Below are positions 1-8,463 of a DNA stretch of 64,000 nt, in pieces (the first letter of the stretch is position 1; each line of letters opens with the position of its first letter). This DNA is from Oceanisphaera profunda (GTDB taxonomy: Bacteria; Pseudomonadota; Gammaproteobacteria; Enterobacterales; Aeromonadaceae): assembly GCF_002157895.1 (NCBI RefSeq), contig NZ_CP021377.1, positions 1,302,001 through 1,366,000 of the forward strand, given 5' to 3'. Below the pieces are notes generated by a model, which was not told the origin of the DNA, did no database searches, and saw only the letters and a list, made by a program, of their open reading frames with translations. Both the position numbers and the translations under genes were made by a program.

Positions 1-306
1 TTGGCCATTCCTGATGATTATCAGCAGCGTTTGCAAGCCGAACCGGCAGCCGACAGCTTGCCGTTAGTCCGCTTGGGCTTTAGTGGCGAGACGGTGGATA
101 GCCCACTGATTTCTATTTTGAGTCGTGAGCTTAATGTGGATGTCAGCATCTTAAGCGCCGATATGGAATACGCAGGCGGCGTGAAGTTTGGCTTTATGCT
201 GGCGGAGCTGGAAGGTGCGCCAGCACAAACACAGGCCGCACTGGCTTATCTTCAAGAACATAAAATTCAGGTAGAGGTACTCGGTTATGTCCGACGCCAT
301 GGTTAA
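1..306 (+). CDS. metN: Methionine ABC transporter ATP-binding protein MetN, C-terminal part
   Basis: Only the last ~101 codons are present; the gene begins before the window, so its ATPase core is not visible. The visible part matches the C-terminal NIL (ACT-like) domain of MetN, which binds methionine and inhibits uptake when the cell is replete (family knowledge). It contains the typical stretch ending in DMEYAGGVKFGFMLAELEG. The identity rests mainly on what follows: metI starts 20 bases before this gene's stop, and metQ follows, giving the standard metNIQ order. MetN powers D- and L-methionine import at the cytoplasmic face of the inner membrane. Any MetJ operator would lie upstream of the window. 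Confidence 0.9.
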   Translation: MAIPDDYQQRLQAEPAADSLPLVRLGFSGETVDSPLISILSRELNVDVSILSADMEYAGGVKFGFMLAELEGAPAQTQAALAYLQEHKIQVEVLGYVRRHG

Positions 307-940
307 TTTGCTGTTATCAGCACTCTGGGAAACCTTATTGATGACCTTTGGCTCAGGGGTGATTGCCTGCTTATTAGGTATCCCTTTAGGCATAGCATTG
401 CACGTCAGTAAGCCGGGGCAAATTTGGCAAAATGCCATTTTTAATAAAGTGTTAGGTACTGTGATTAATATTGGCCGCTCCATTCCCTTTATTATCTTAA
501 TGGTGGCCATTATTCCCTTTACCCGCTTGGTGGCCGGCACCAGTATCGGTACCATGGCCGCCATAGTGCCCCTTACCGTGGCTGCGATTCCGTTTGTGGC
601 TCGCTTAATGGAGGCGGCGTTAATGGAAGTGCCCGCAGGTCTAGTAGAAGCAGCACAGGCTATGGGCGCTAAGCGCCTGCAAATTATTAGCAAAGTATTA
701 TTACCTGAAGCCCTGCCCGGCATGCTTAATGGCATTATTATCACGCTGGTGACCTTAGTGAACTACTCGGCCATGGCCGGTGCCATCGGTGGCGGTGGCT
801 TGGGCGATGTAGGTATTCGCTACGGTTATCAACGCTTTGATGGGCAAGTTATGCTGATTACTGTGGTGATGCTGGTGGTATTAGTGCAAATTATCCAAAG
901 TGCCGGCGAACGCCTGGTAACTTATGTAGACCATCGTTGA
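287..940 (+). CDS. metI: Methionine ABC transporter permease MetI
   Basis: A 217-residue inner-membrane protein with about five hydrophobic segments, the usual size for MetI. The region around residues 125-150 (EAAQAMGAKRLQII, then LLPEALPGMLNGI) is the EAA loop that docks on the ATPase subunit. The ATG lies inside the end of metN (20-base overlap), implying translational coupling. The start of metQ lies 16 bases downstream. The protein forms the membrane channel of the MetNIQ methionine importer. Confidence 0.95.
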   Translation: MSDAMVNLLLSALWETLLMTFGSGVIACLLGIPLGIALHVSKPGQIWQNAIFNKVLGTVINIGRSIPFIILMVAIIPFTRLVAGTSIGTMAAIVPLTVAAIPFVARLMEAALMEVPAGLVEAAQAMGAKRLQIISKVLLPEALPGMLNGIIITLVTLVNYSAMAGAIGGGGLGDVGIRYGYQRFDGQVMLITVVMLVVLVQIIQSAGERLVTYVDHR

Positions 941-956
941 TTAAAAGGAATAACCG

Positions 957-1793
957 ATGAAATTAGGTTTTAAAGCTCTGACTACCGTGAGTGTATTAGC
1001 GTCTGCTTTGGCATTAGCGGGCTGTGGCGAGCAAGCCAAAGACTCCACCGCTGCCGAACAAGCCGCAGCCGTTAAACCGCTGCGCTTAGGCGTGATTGCC
1101 GGTGCTGAAGAGCAAGTGGCAGAAGTGGCCGTAAAGGTCGCTAAAGAAAAATACGACCTTGATGTAGAGCTGGTTGCTTTTAGCGACTACGTGACGCCTA
1201 ACGTGGCCTTATCTGATGGCAGCTTAGACATTAATGCCTTTCAGCATCAGCCTTATCTCGACAAGCAAATCGCCGACCGTGGCTATGAGTTAGTGGCCGT
1301 GGGTAAAACTTTCGTTTACCCTATTGCTGCTTACTCAAAAGTGATTAAGACCTTGGATGAGTTAGAAGATGGTGCCAAGGTAGCAGTGCCGAACGACCCG
1401 ACTAACTTAGGCCGTACTTTGTTGCTGTTAGAGCAACAAGGACTGATTGAAGTGGATGATGCGGTAGGCTTAGAAGCCACTCCGTTAAACATCACGGCTA
1501 ACCCAAAAAATCTGAAAATTATCGAGTTAGAAGCACCGCAATTGCCTCGCTCACTGGATGATGTGGCGTTTTCCGTGATCAACACCACTTATGCTTCACA
1601 AATTGACTTGCTGCCTGAGCGTGACGGTTTATTTGTAGAAGACAAAGACTCCCCGTACGCCAACCTGATTGTGGCTCGTAAAGACAACCAAGATGACGAG
1701 CGCATCCAGACCTTTGTTAAAGCTTATCAGAGCGACGAAGTCTATGAAGCAGCTAAAGAGCTGTTTAAAGGCGGCGTAGTTAAAGGTTGGTAG
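957..1793 (+). CDS. metQ: Methionine-binding lipoprotein MetQ
   Basis: A 278-residue NlpA/MetQ-family substrate-binding lipoprotein. The N-terminus is a lipoprotein signal with lipobox LAGC, so Cys23 should be lipidated. The mature part carries family motifs such as INAFQHQPYLD (about residue 90) and the region VAVPNDPTNLGRTLLLL. A good ribosome-binding site (AAAGGAA) precedes the ATG. It is the last gene of metNIQ and is followed by a hairpin terminator. The last codons and the stop lie in a 14-bp tandem repeat, so the extreme C-terminus (VVKGW) may vary between strains. Confidence 0.96.
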   Translation: MKLGFKALTTVSVLASALALAGCGEQAKDSTAAEQAAAVKPLRLGVIAGAEEQVAEVAVKVAKEKYDLDVELVAFSDYVTPNVALSDGSLDINAFQHQPYLDKQIADRGYELVAVGKTFVYPIAAYSKVIKTLDELEDGAKVAVPNDPTNLGRTLLLLEQQGLIEVDDAVGLEATPLNITANPKNLKIIELEAPQLPRSLDDVAFSVINTTYASQIDLLPERDGLFVEDKDSPYANLIVARKDNQDDERIQTFVKAYQSDEVYEAAKELFKGGVVKGW

Positions 1794-1818
1794 TTAAAGG
1801 TCGGTAGTTAAAGGCTGA
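1777..1818 (+). repeat. Three tandem 14-bp units across the metQ stop codon
   Basis: Units TAGTTAAAGGTTGG, TAGTTAAAGGTCGG and TAGTTAAAGGCTGA sit head to tail. The metQ stop codon (TAG, 1791-1793) begins the second unit, so the first unit is coding and the next two are not. Copy-number change would alter sequence after the stop but not the protein. Confidence 0.9.
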
Positions 1819-1843
1819 TAAATTAATTTAAAAACCGAGTTAA

Positions 1844-1870
1844 AGGTCACGGCTTGCCGTGGCCTTTTTT
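1844..1870 (+). terminator. Rho-independent terminator of metNIQ
   Basis: The arms AGGTCACGG and CCGTGGCCT form a GC-rich stem with a CTTG loop, followed directly by a run of T. It lies 50 bases after metQ and 50 bases before rfaH, so it should separate the two transcripts. Confidence 0.85.
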
Positions 1871-1918
1871 CATGATACTGTCATTATTATCCGCAACTCG
1901 AATTAATAGGGGCCTAGG

Positions 1919-2428
1919 ATGCAGAAATGGTATGTGGCGCAGTGTCGCCCCCGCGAAGAAGAGCGGGCCTTACAGAATCTTAATAATCAGGGCATAGAAG
2001 CTTTTTACCCTTACGCAGAGGTAAAAAAGCGCGTCAGCCGTAAGTTAGTCACTCGCGTAGAAGCCTTATTTCCAGGCTATATTTTCGTGCTTGCCGATCT
2101 TGAGATAGTCAGCTCAACCACCATAGGCTCCACGCGCGGCGTGCGCAGTTTAGTCCGCTTTGGTGGCGGCCCTTGCGAAGTGCCGAGCGAATTGGTTTAT
2201 GACTTAATGGCCCATTGCGACAGCGATGCGCTCAGAGATAAGTTAAGCGACGAGCCTAAAGCTGGTGAGCGAGTGCGGATCGAGCAAGGTCCTTTTACCG
2301 GATTAGAAGCGATTTATCTCGAAGCCGACGGCGACATGCGCGCCATCTTGTTGCTCACCTTATTACAGAAAGAAACCTCCACCAGCTTTGGCAACGAAGA
2401 GTTTTCGCGATTATCTAAAAACTCGTGA
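1919..2428 (+). CDS. rfaH: Transcription antitermination protein RfaH
   Basis: A 169-residue NusG paralogue. The N-terminal NusG-type domain (about 1-100) starts MQKWYVAQCRPREEERALQNL, and the C-terminal KOW region contains GERVRIEQGPFTGLEAI, close to E. coli RfaH (162 residues). RfaH is recruited to paused RNA polymerase at ops elements and promotes expression of long surface-polysaccharide and secretion operons (family knowledge). The RfaH-type C-terminal ending (LLTLLQKE, then EEFSRL) distinguishes it from NusG. It is a single-gene unit between the metNIQ terminator and a repeat-rich gap. No ops site was seen in the window. Confidence 0.93.
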   Translation: MQKWYVAQCRPREEERALQNLNNQGIEAFYPYAEVKKRVSRKLVTRVEALFPGYIFVLADLEIVSSTTIGSTRGVRSLVRFGGGPCEVPSELVYDLMAHCDSDALRDKLSDEPKAGERVRIEQGPFTGLEAIYLEADGDMRAILLLTLLQKETSTSFGNEEFSRLSKNS

Positions 2429-2794
2429 GGGGTGGGAGGCGTGAGGCGTAAATGGTGAAGAATAAAATCCATGCCCAACAATGAGGTGTCTGGCACCTCA
2501 CACTTTACTCATCACACCTCACGGCTTCCTTATTACCCATAATGTTCAGCCATATCTCAATAATTTTTCATAAAAAAAATTCAATTGGTTACAGAGTGGT
2601 GCATGTCTATTCTCTTGTAGGAGCCCGTCTCTTCGGCGAAGAGGACTTCGGCTCGGTTTGATGTTTTGCTTTAAATCTAAACCTCAGTAACAGCCAGCAA
2701 AGCTGGCCAGCCGAATGAATTGGCTGCTACAAAAGAACAAACCGAAACAGGGCGCATAATGGCTGAGGTTCATAAGTAATTAGGCAAGGCTTTA
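2429..2794. other. Intergenic region with dispersed repeats
   Basis: No gene is seen here. The first 100 bases hold GTGAGGCGTGAGGCG-like sequence facing CCTCACACTTTACTC-like sequence, an imperfect inverted pair of a repeat family found in many gaps of this window. Inside it is a small hairpin, GAGGTG-TCTGG-CACCTC (2482-2498). Bases about 2615-2730 hold a second family: GTAGGAGCCCGTCTCTTCGG, and later CAGCCGAATGAATTGGCTGC. Both may act as terminator-like structures for the convergent genes on either side. Confidence 0.6.
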
Positions 2795-4192
2795 TCACTT
2801 CTGCTCTAACACCAGCACTTGATGATGTTGTAACGGCTGATAATGGCGATAATCCGCTTGCTGCAAGACACTTTTCCACCACAGTCCGGGCTCCAATCCT
2901 AAAGGCAGTTCAACCCCCAAGCGCAGCCGAGACTCAAACGTACCCTTACTATTGCTCAGTAAAGAGCTTTGCAGGCGCAAGATCTGCCAAGGGGTATAGT
3001 TTAATGACCATTGTCTCGACATGGGTGCCTTGTACTTATCGCCACTGCCATAAAGATTAAGCCGTCGCCCTTGCCACTGATAAAACTGGCTCGACACACT
3101 TAAGCCCGGTACCCAGCCTAAGCGCCCTTCTCCAAATACCACTTGCCCGGCTGCGGCTCTTTCTGATCGCCCTTCTTGCTGCTGCCAGCCAGATAACGGC
3201 TGATACTGACCCGCGCCGAGCGTCCAGTCGGGCTCGGCTAAATACAGTAATACACCGCCTCTTTGGTGATCCCAGCCCGCCTGATAATCCAGTACTGGCT
3301 CTAGGTGAGCATTGATACTGCCTCCCAGTTCGCGCTCTATATTCAAGCCTGCCTGATACGTAAGTCGTTGATCCCGATAGTCGATGCCCACTTCGCCTTG
3401 CAGCTGATTGCCGAGCGGCAGTGCCAAACTGCTATTAAATAACAGCTCTTTATCAAATAACGGCAGCTGATAATCCCAGCTCCAATGCTCAGGGCTTAAC
3501 CATAGCCAGTCACTTAGCTGTTGGGAGCCGAACGACAAGGTGCTATCGGCCAAGCTGCTGCTGTGCTGCTCCACAAATTTATCTAACTTATGGTTCGCTG
3601 CCGCTTGCGCAGCACTCGCCAATGTTAATTTAAGCTGTGCCGTTTTCGGGGCCAGCGTGGGATCCGGCGGTCCTAATCGGGGTAAGTTGTCATCACGCTG
3701 AGCCTTGGCTAACGTCGCGGGTTCTGAGCCAATAGGTACTGAAGCTGCGGCTGCCATCGGTTCAGAGTGAGTGCTGTCTTGAGTGGGCTTGCTTGGCAAA
3801 ACAGAAGCGGACTGAGCTAAATCTGTAGCCTTAGTTTCAAAAGCCGTGGTGTCCGTTTGGGAAAGAGTGGCTGGAGCCGCGCGGGAGTCTGAATTAGGCA
3901 CCCAGATCCAATCGCCCGGCGTTAACGGCGTCATAAATCGCGTTTGGTTGTAATGCAGGCGCAATTGACGCTCGGTTAATTGATGTTGCTTCGCCACCAA
4001 ACGCCACGTCTCGCCCGCCGCCACCTGATGCATCACCATAAGCGGCCCTGCGGCTTGGCTACTAAAGCTTGCGCTCAGTAAGCAGGCGCCCAGCACAACG
4101 CTCAACCCGCGCCCTATTCTGGCATTTGGCTGAGGCCGAGATTGCTGATGTGCAAGCTTAAGCGCGGTGACTGGGGGTGAGCGCTTCTTCAT
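2795..4192 (-). CDS. LysM plus inverse-autotransporter beta-barrel protein without passenger
   Basis: A 465-residue outer-membrane protein of the intimin/invasin (inverse autotransporter) type. In order: a long signal sequence (about 1-48, ending SSQAAG); a LysM-like module (about 52-98, with AAGETWRLVAKQHQLTERQL) expected to bind peptidoglycan; a low-complexity Ser/Ala/Pro/Thr linker (about 100-200); and a barrel region (about 215-460) rich in alternating strands. The ending, YRHYQPL then VLVLEQK, resembles the family's barrel end (RYDLV then IVLEY). The protein stops there, with no Ig-like or lectin passenger, as in the short YchO/YchP type. It lies 112 bases downstream of dgt on the same strand. 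Surface or envelope role is inferred. Confidence 0.72.
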   Translation of the reverse strand: MKKRSPPVTALKLAHQQSRPQPNARIGRGLSVVLGACLLSASFSSQAAGPLMVMHQVAAGETWRLVAKQHQLTERQLRLHYNQTRFMTPLTPGDWIWVPNSDSRAAPATLSQTDTTAFETKATDLAQSASVLPSKPTQDSTHSEPMAAAASVPIGSEPATLAKAQRDDNLPRLGPPDPTLAPKTAQLKLTLASAAQAAANHKLDKFVEQHSSSLADSTLSFGSQQLSDWLWLSPEHWSWDYQLPLFDKELLFNSSLALPLGNQLQGEVGIDYRDQRLTYQAGLNIERELGGSINAHLEPVLDYQAGWDHQRGGVLLYLAEPDWTLGAGQYQPLSGWQQQEGRSERAAAGQVVFGEGRLGWVPGLSVSSQFYQWQGRRLNLYGSGDKYKAPMSRQWSLNYTPWQILRLQSSLLSNSKGTFESRLRLGVELPLGLEPGLWWKSVLQQADYRHYQPLQHHQVLVLEQK

Positions 4193-4304
4193 TGGTAATA
4201 CTCAGCTCCGCCTGATGTTGGCCGTATAAATATGGTTCTGATTGGTTAAGTGCTGAGTAATAAGGTTAACTCTGAACACCGTATTTGCCTTAAAAACCAC
4301 CTAG

Positions 4305-5731
4305 CTAGCCTTGAAAACCACATAACAGTCGATATTCTTCCAACACATAGGTGTCGGTCATGCCGCTGACAAAATCCAACAATAAGCGCACCCTAAAGTA
4401 CCATTCACGCTCAGCAGCCTGTTCAAACAATAGCGCATGTTGGCTGTCTCTCTGATACGCCGCCAAATGGCGGGGTGGCAGCCGATGATATAAGCGGCGA
4501 AGCAATAAACCTTCCGCATCTTGCCGACGCCCAAGGCTGGTAAATTCAGACTCAGGCAAGGCTAATAACGGGGCAAATGCGCCTAAAATGCCTTTGAGTG
4601 CGGAAAAACCCGCCAGCTCCAGCGCCTCAACCTCACGATGGTTAAACACCTGTCTGTGCGCAAAATCTTTGAGCCACTGCAACGCCTGAGCGGGAGCTTG
4701 CTCCACGGCGAGCAAGGGCTGGTCATGACTGCCATCTAAAATCGCCACTTGATGTACTAAGTATTGCTCGCTCACTAACACCAGTAAGTCATCATTAAGC
4801 GTTTGGCGAAAACGGCTGAAAAAGCCCGGCTCGGCCGCCAGTGCTTGGTGCCAGCAGTCTTGCAGATACGCGTTACCGTCACGCAAAATTGCCTGCTCCA
4901 ACTCCACTAAACTGAGCACGCCTCTGTCTACTGCATCTTCTAAATCTGCCACGCCATAAGCCATATCATCGGCGGCTTCCATAAGAAAAGTCAGAGGATA
5001 ACGCCCGCGTGTGGTGCTGGGAAACAGCGCCCTGATCTCTTGTACCAGCGGCCGCTCACTAAAGTAGTGGCCGGGCTTTTGTTGCCAAGGGCGCTTTTTT
5101 CCATCTGGAGCTTGGCCTTGGCGTTGATAGGCGCCGCGCACGTATTTTTGCAAGGCCGCCAACTGGCTTAGGGTGAGATTTAAGCCCTGTAAACTGTGCA
5201 ATAAGCGCAAGCTTTGGGCGTTGCCCTCAAACTGCTGTAAGTCCGCCAGCAACATCGGCCATTGCCGTGAGCCTTGGCCTACCGCTTGGGCAAACAGGCT
5301 CGGCAATTGGGTGCGCAACCAGTCGATCATCACCACTTCACCAAAATGGCCAAAGGGGGATTGCCCACGTCGTGCAGCAAACAGGCCATTTCCACTAAGC
5401 TGACAAAGGCTTGCTTATCGACCACCTCATCCATATCCGCCAATACCAGTAACGCCAGCTGGCGGCCGGTTTCTTTCACCTCCAACGAGTGCGTTAAGCG
5501 GCTGCGCACCGAGGCTTTCACGTCCAGCGGAAACACCTGGGTTTTTTGCTGTAAGCGGCGTACCGGCGAGCATTGCACTATTCGGCTGCGATCGGCCTCT
5601 ATGGCACTTAAGGCTGTCTCTTTTTTAAAATCAGGTTGCGCCTCTGGTTTGGAATCTGGTGTCGTCTCAGACAGAGCATCAGGCAAACTGTGCTGGCGAT
5701 TACTTAAAATAAAGGCCTGATAATCACTCAT
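4305..5731 (-). pseudogene. dgt: Deoxyguanosinetriphosphate triphosphohydrolase, frameshifted
   Basis: Two adjacent reading frames together make one HD-domain dGTPase of about 475 residues, which hydrolyses dGTP to deoxyguanosine and triphosphate. The N-terminal part has [10 protein letters not shown] and LLHDVGNPP. It then leaves frame at about 5330-5345, where CCCCCTTTGG reads P-L-A and soon stops. One base earlier, the other frame reads F-G-H-F-G-E-V, the family's conserved continuation, and runs to 4305. A single missing T, real or from sequencing, explains this. The likely start is the ATG at 5731, which overlaps the arcB stop (ATGA) with GGAG upstream, so translation is probably coupled to arcB. 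If the frameshift is real, the metal-binding HD site is separated from the rest and the enzyme is dead. Confidence 0.85.
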
Positions 5732-8154
5732 ACGCGGCTCTCCAGCCACTGGCGCAGCACGGCCAAATCACCGGGTAAATCATGATTTAACTGCTGGCTC
5801 CAGCCGGCCATTTCTTGCCACCAATCCGGATGTTCAGGGCTTTGGATTAGTTGTGCCAATTGCTGAATACGCTTTAAGCCCACAGAACCTGCCGCTCCTT
5901 TAATCTTATGGGCCTCGTCCACTATCTGGTCTTGCGCTTTGGCGGCCACAAATTCATTAAGTTTACGCAGATAATCAACCGCCATGTCGTCCAGCATATC
6001 TACGCTCGACAACAAAATACGCGCCCCCACGGTGTCTACATAATCGTTAAGAAACACGCAGTCCAAAACAATGCTTTCATCATTATTAATTGCAGGCTCT
6101 GCAGAGGGAGAGACTGTGATAGGTGGGGCTATCGTGGGTGAGTCTAGCTTGGGGGAGTTTATAGTGGGCGGCGTCGGCGTTGAGGCCAGTAAACGGGCAC
6201 GATTGCTGACTCTGGGTTTATGGGCAAAAAATCGCGCCAACACGCCTTTTATGGCCTTAGACGACAAAGGCTTGCTAATGGCATCGTCCATGCCTTTGGC
6301 CAGATACTCTTGCTTATCGCTGATCACATTGGCGGTGAGCGCCACTAAAGGCGGCAAGCTGTGATCTTGTTCTTGGGCCTCTTTACGCAGGCGCGCGGCG
6401 ATATCAAAGCCAGTCATGTCTGGCAGTTGAATATCCAAAAACACCAAGTCAAAGCACTGCTCGGCCAAGCAGTCAAAGGCTTCTTTACCGTCACGCGCCA
6501 CCGTCACTTGATGGCCCAGTTTTTCTAACAACGCACAAGCCACGGTGACGTTTAGCTCCACATCTTCCACTAACAACACCGACAAACAAGGCAGATGCGC
6601 CACTACCGGATCGTCCACTGGTGCCGAGGTTCTGGGCACCTTGATGGTGATGCTAAAACAGGAGCCTTCGTTGGGTTCGCTGTCGAGTTCGATAGTGCCG
6701 CGCATGGTTTCCACCAATTGCTTAGACACCGCCAAACCAATGCCGGTACCGGTGGCGTATTTATCACCTTCCACTTGAAAGTAGAGGGAAAATATTTCCT
6801 CCTGCAAGCTTAACGGAATACCAATCCCGGTATCTTCAATATCAAAGCGCAGGGTAATTTCACCCACCATCAGCTCATCGGCCATGCAACGAATGGTCAC
6901 GCCGCCCTCATCGGTGAACTTCACCGCATTGCCGACCAGATTCCACAACACCTGCCTTAGGCGGGTACCATCGGCCATGATCCAGTCGGGAATATCACCG
7001 TCACGGTCAAAGTGTAAATACAGGCCTTTTTGCTCGGCCTGCAAGCGCGCTAAGCTTTCTAAATCGTCGAGAAAGCCGGGGAAGTCCATGGGCTCGGGCG
7101 CCAGCTCTAAGCGGCTGCGATCGATTTTATCTAAATCAATAATATCGTTAAAAATATTACCCAAGGTCACGGCGCTAAAGTGAATGGTTTTCATATGCTG
7201 GTGCTGGGCTTTGTCTAACTTGGTGGCCAGCAAAATACGGCTTAAGCCCACAATGCCATTTAAGGGCGTGCGCAACTCATGGCTAATGGTGGAGATAAAG
7301 GTGGTTTTATCGCGGCTGGCTTTTTCTAATTCTTCTTGATAGCGCTTACGCTCGGTAATATCACGACCAAAACCTAATAAACCGAGCCGTTTACCGTTAC
7401 GATCAAAAAACGGCACCTTGCGCAATTCAAAGCAAGCGCGGCGGCTATCGGGATATTGCAGCCACTGCTCATAGGTTTGGCTCTCGTTGCGGGCAAACAC
7501 TTCTTTATCGGTTTCGACCACTTTTTCGGCCACGTCCGCCGGGTATACATCGTAAGGCGTTAAGCCAATCAGCTCTTTCTCTTGCTTGCCGAGTAAGTTT
7601 TCCATGGCACGGTTACAGCCGGAGAACTCTTCGCGCTCGTTGCGGTAATACACCAAATCTGGCGAGGTATCGATAAAGGAGCGCAATAAAGCCATGCGCT
7701 CTTGCGACTCCATTTGTGCCTTTTCGCGCTGATAGACTTCCGCTTCTAAATCTTCGATTGCTTGGTCACGGCCGGTTTCTGCCTTGTGGGTTTCTTCTAT
7801 TTGGCAATTCAGCAGTTCGATTTTTTCTTGCAACTCATTATTCAGCTCCAAGTCCCGCTCTCGCATCTGTTGCAGCCGCTGCACCAGCCTACTCAAGCGC
7901 TGGCGCGAGTCTTCCAGCTGATCCACCACCACAGATAAAAAATACACGGCCCAAGGGGTGACTAATAAGCCAAAGAATATCGAGCGCACTAAGTCTACCG
8001 ACTCCACGTTGCCGCGTAAAAATAGCGTGACGCCCACTTGGATAAAAATAGCCAGCAAGATAATGCAGGTGGCCAGCAGCATGCTAAAACGCACAATGCC
8101 CAATTTGGTCATCAAATCTACGTAATACTGGGCCCAAGTTTTTATGGGTTTCAT
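5728..8154 (-). CDS. arcB: Aerobic respiration control hybrid sensor kinase ArcB
   Basis: An 808-residue tripartite sensor kinase. Two membrane segments (about 22-47 and 55-77) are followed by a coiled coil, a PAS domain (about 155-270), the kinase H-box with H292 in [10 protein letters not shown], an ATPase domain (G1/G2 motifs near 440-472), a receiver with D574 ([10 protein letters not shown]) and an HPt domain with H749 ([11 protein letters not shown]). Cys180 and Cys241, the quinone-sensing cysteines of E. coli ArcB, are at identical positions. The receiver-HPt linker (about 650-692) is Pro/Thr/Ser-rich and longer than in E. coli. ArcB signals respiratory redox state to ArcA, which is not in the window. 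dgt overlaps its stop codon. Confidence 0.97.
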   Translation of the reverse strand: MKPIKTWAQYYVDLMTKLGIVRFSMLLATCIILLAIFIQVGVTLFLRGNVESVDLVRSIFFGLLVTPWAVYFLSVVVDQLEDSRQRLSRLVQRLQQMRERDLELNNELQEKIELLNCQIEETHKAETGRDQAIEDLEAEVYQREKAQMESQERMALLRSFIDTSPDLVYYRNEREEFSGCNRAMENLLGKQEKELIGLTPYDVYPADVAEKVVETDKEVFARNESQTYEQWLQYPDSRRACFELRKVPFFDRNGKRLGLLGFGRDITERKRYQEELEKASRDKTTFISTISHELRTPLNGIVGLSRILLATKLDKAQHQHMKTIHFSAVTLGNIFNDIIDLDKIDRSRLELAPEPMDFPGFLDDLESLARLQAEQKGLYLHFDRDGDIPDWIMADGTRLRQVLWNLVGNAVKFTDEGGVTIRCMADELMVGEITLRFDIEDTGIGIPLSLQEEIFSLYFQVEGDKYATGTGIGLAVSKQLVETMRGTIELDSEPNEGSCFSITIKVPRTSAPVDDPVVAHLPCLSVLLVEDVELNVTVACALLEKLGHQVTVARDGKEAFDCLAEQCFDLVFLDIQLPDMTGFDIAARLRKEAQEQDHSLPPLVALTANVISDKQEYLAKGMDDAISKPLSSKAIKGVLARFFAHKPRVSNRARLLASTPTPPTINSPKLDSPTIAPPITVSPSAEPAINNDESIVLDCVFLNDYVDTVGARILLSSVDMLDDMAVDYLRKLNEFVAAKAQDQIVDEAHKIKGAAGSVGLKRIQQLAQLIQSPEHPDWWQEMAGWSQQLNHDLPGDLAVLRQWLESRV

Positions 8155-8463
8155 TTATGTTTCCGTCAGCATTGATATAAAAGCAGGATACCGACTTAAC
8201 CCTAGCCTGTCATGCCGTTGATCCCCCTCAAGGCGCTAAATAACCTGGGTATATGGACCTCCCACAATGGGGCCAATCGTTTTGAATATAAGGCCTGCTA
8301 TTGGCCGTTTAATAAGCGATAACGCATCAAATTGGTATTTTTCGACTATAAAAACCGCTATATTTTGTAAGCTAGCTGCTAACAAGCCATGCTGCTTCAT
8401 CCGCATAGTGATTAAGTGTAATGGTGCACTCGTCATACGTGGCAGCTGCAATGGAGGAATGGA
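8155..8463. other. Divergent arcB/gltB control region
   Basis: This 309-base gap separates divergently transcribed arcB and gltB and must hold both promoters. An AT-rich stretch (about 8325-8375) could contain the gltB promoter, but no hexamer pair is convincing. The gltB ribosome-binding site (GGAGG, 8453-8457) is clear. No terminator or small gene is seen. Confidence 0.5.

Noticed and set aside
1-1793. SAM riboswitch or MetJ operator for metNIQ
   Set aside because: The 5' region lies outside the window, and none is seen in the part present.
5325-5350. Programmed -1 frameshifting in dgt
   Set aside because: The CCCTTTG heptamer only formally fits, no stimulatory structure is evident, and the gene family is not known to use it; a missing base is simpler. 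Kept as a low-probability alternative.
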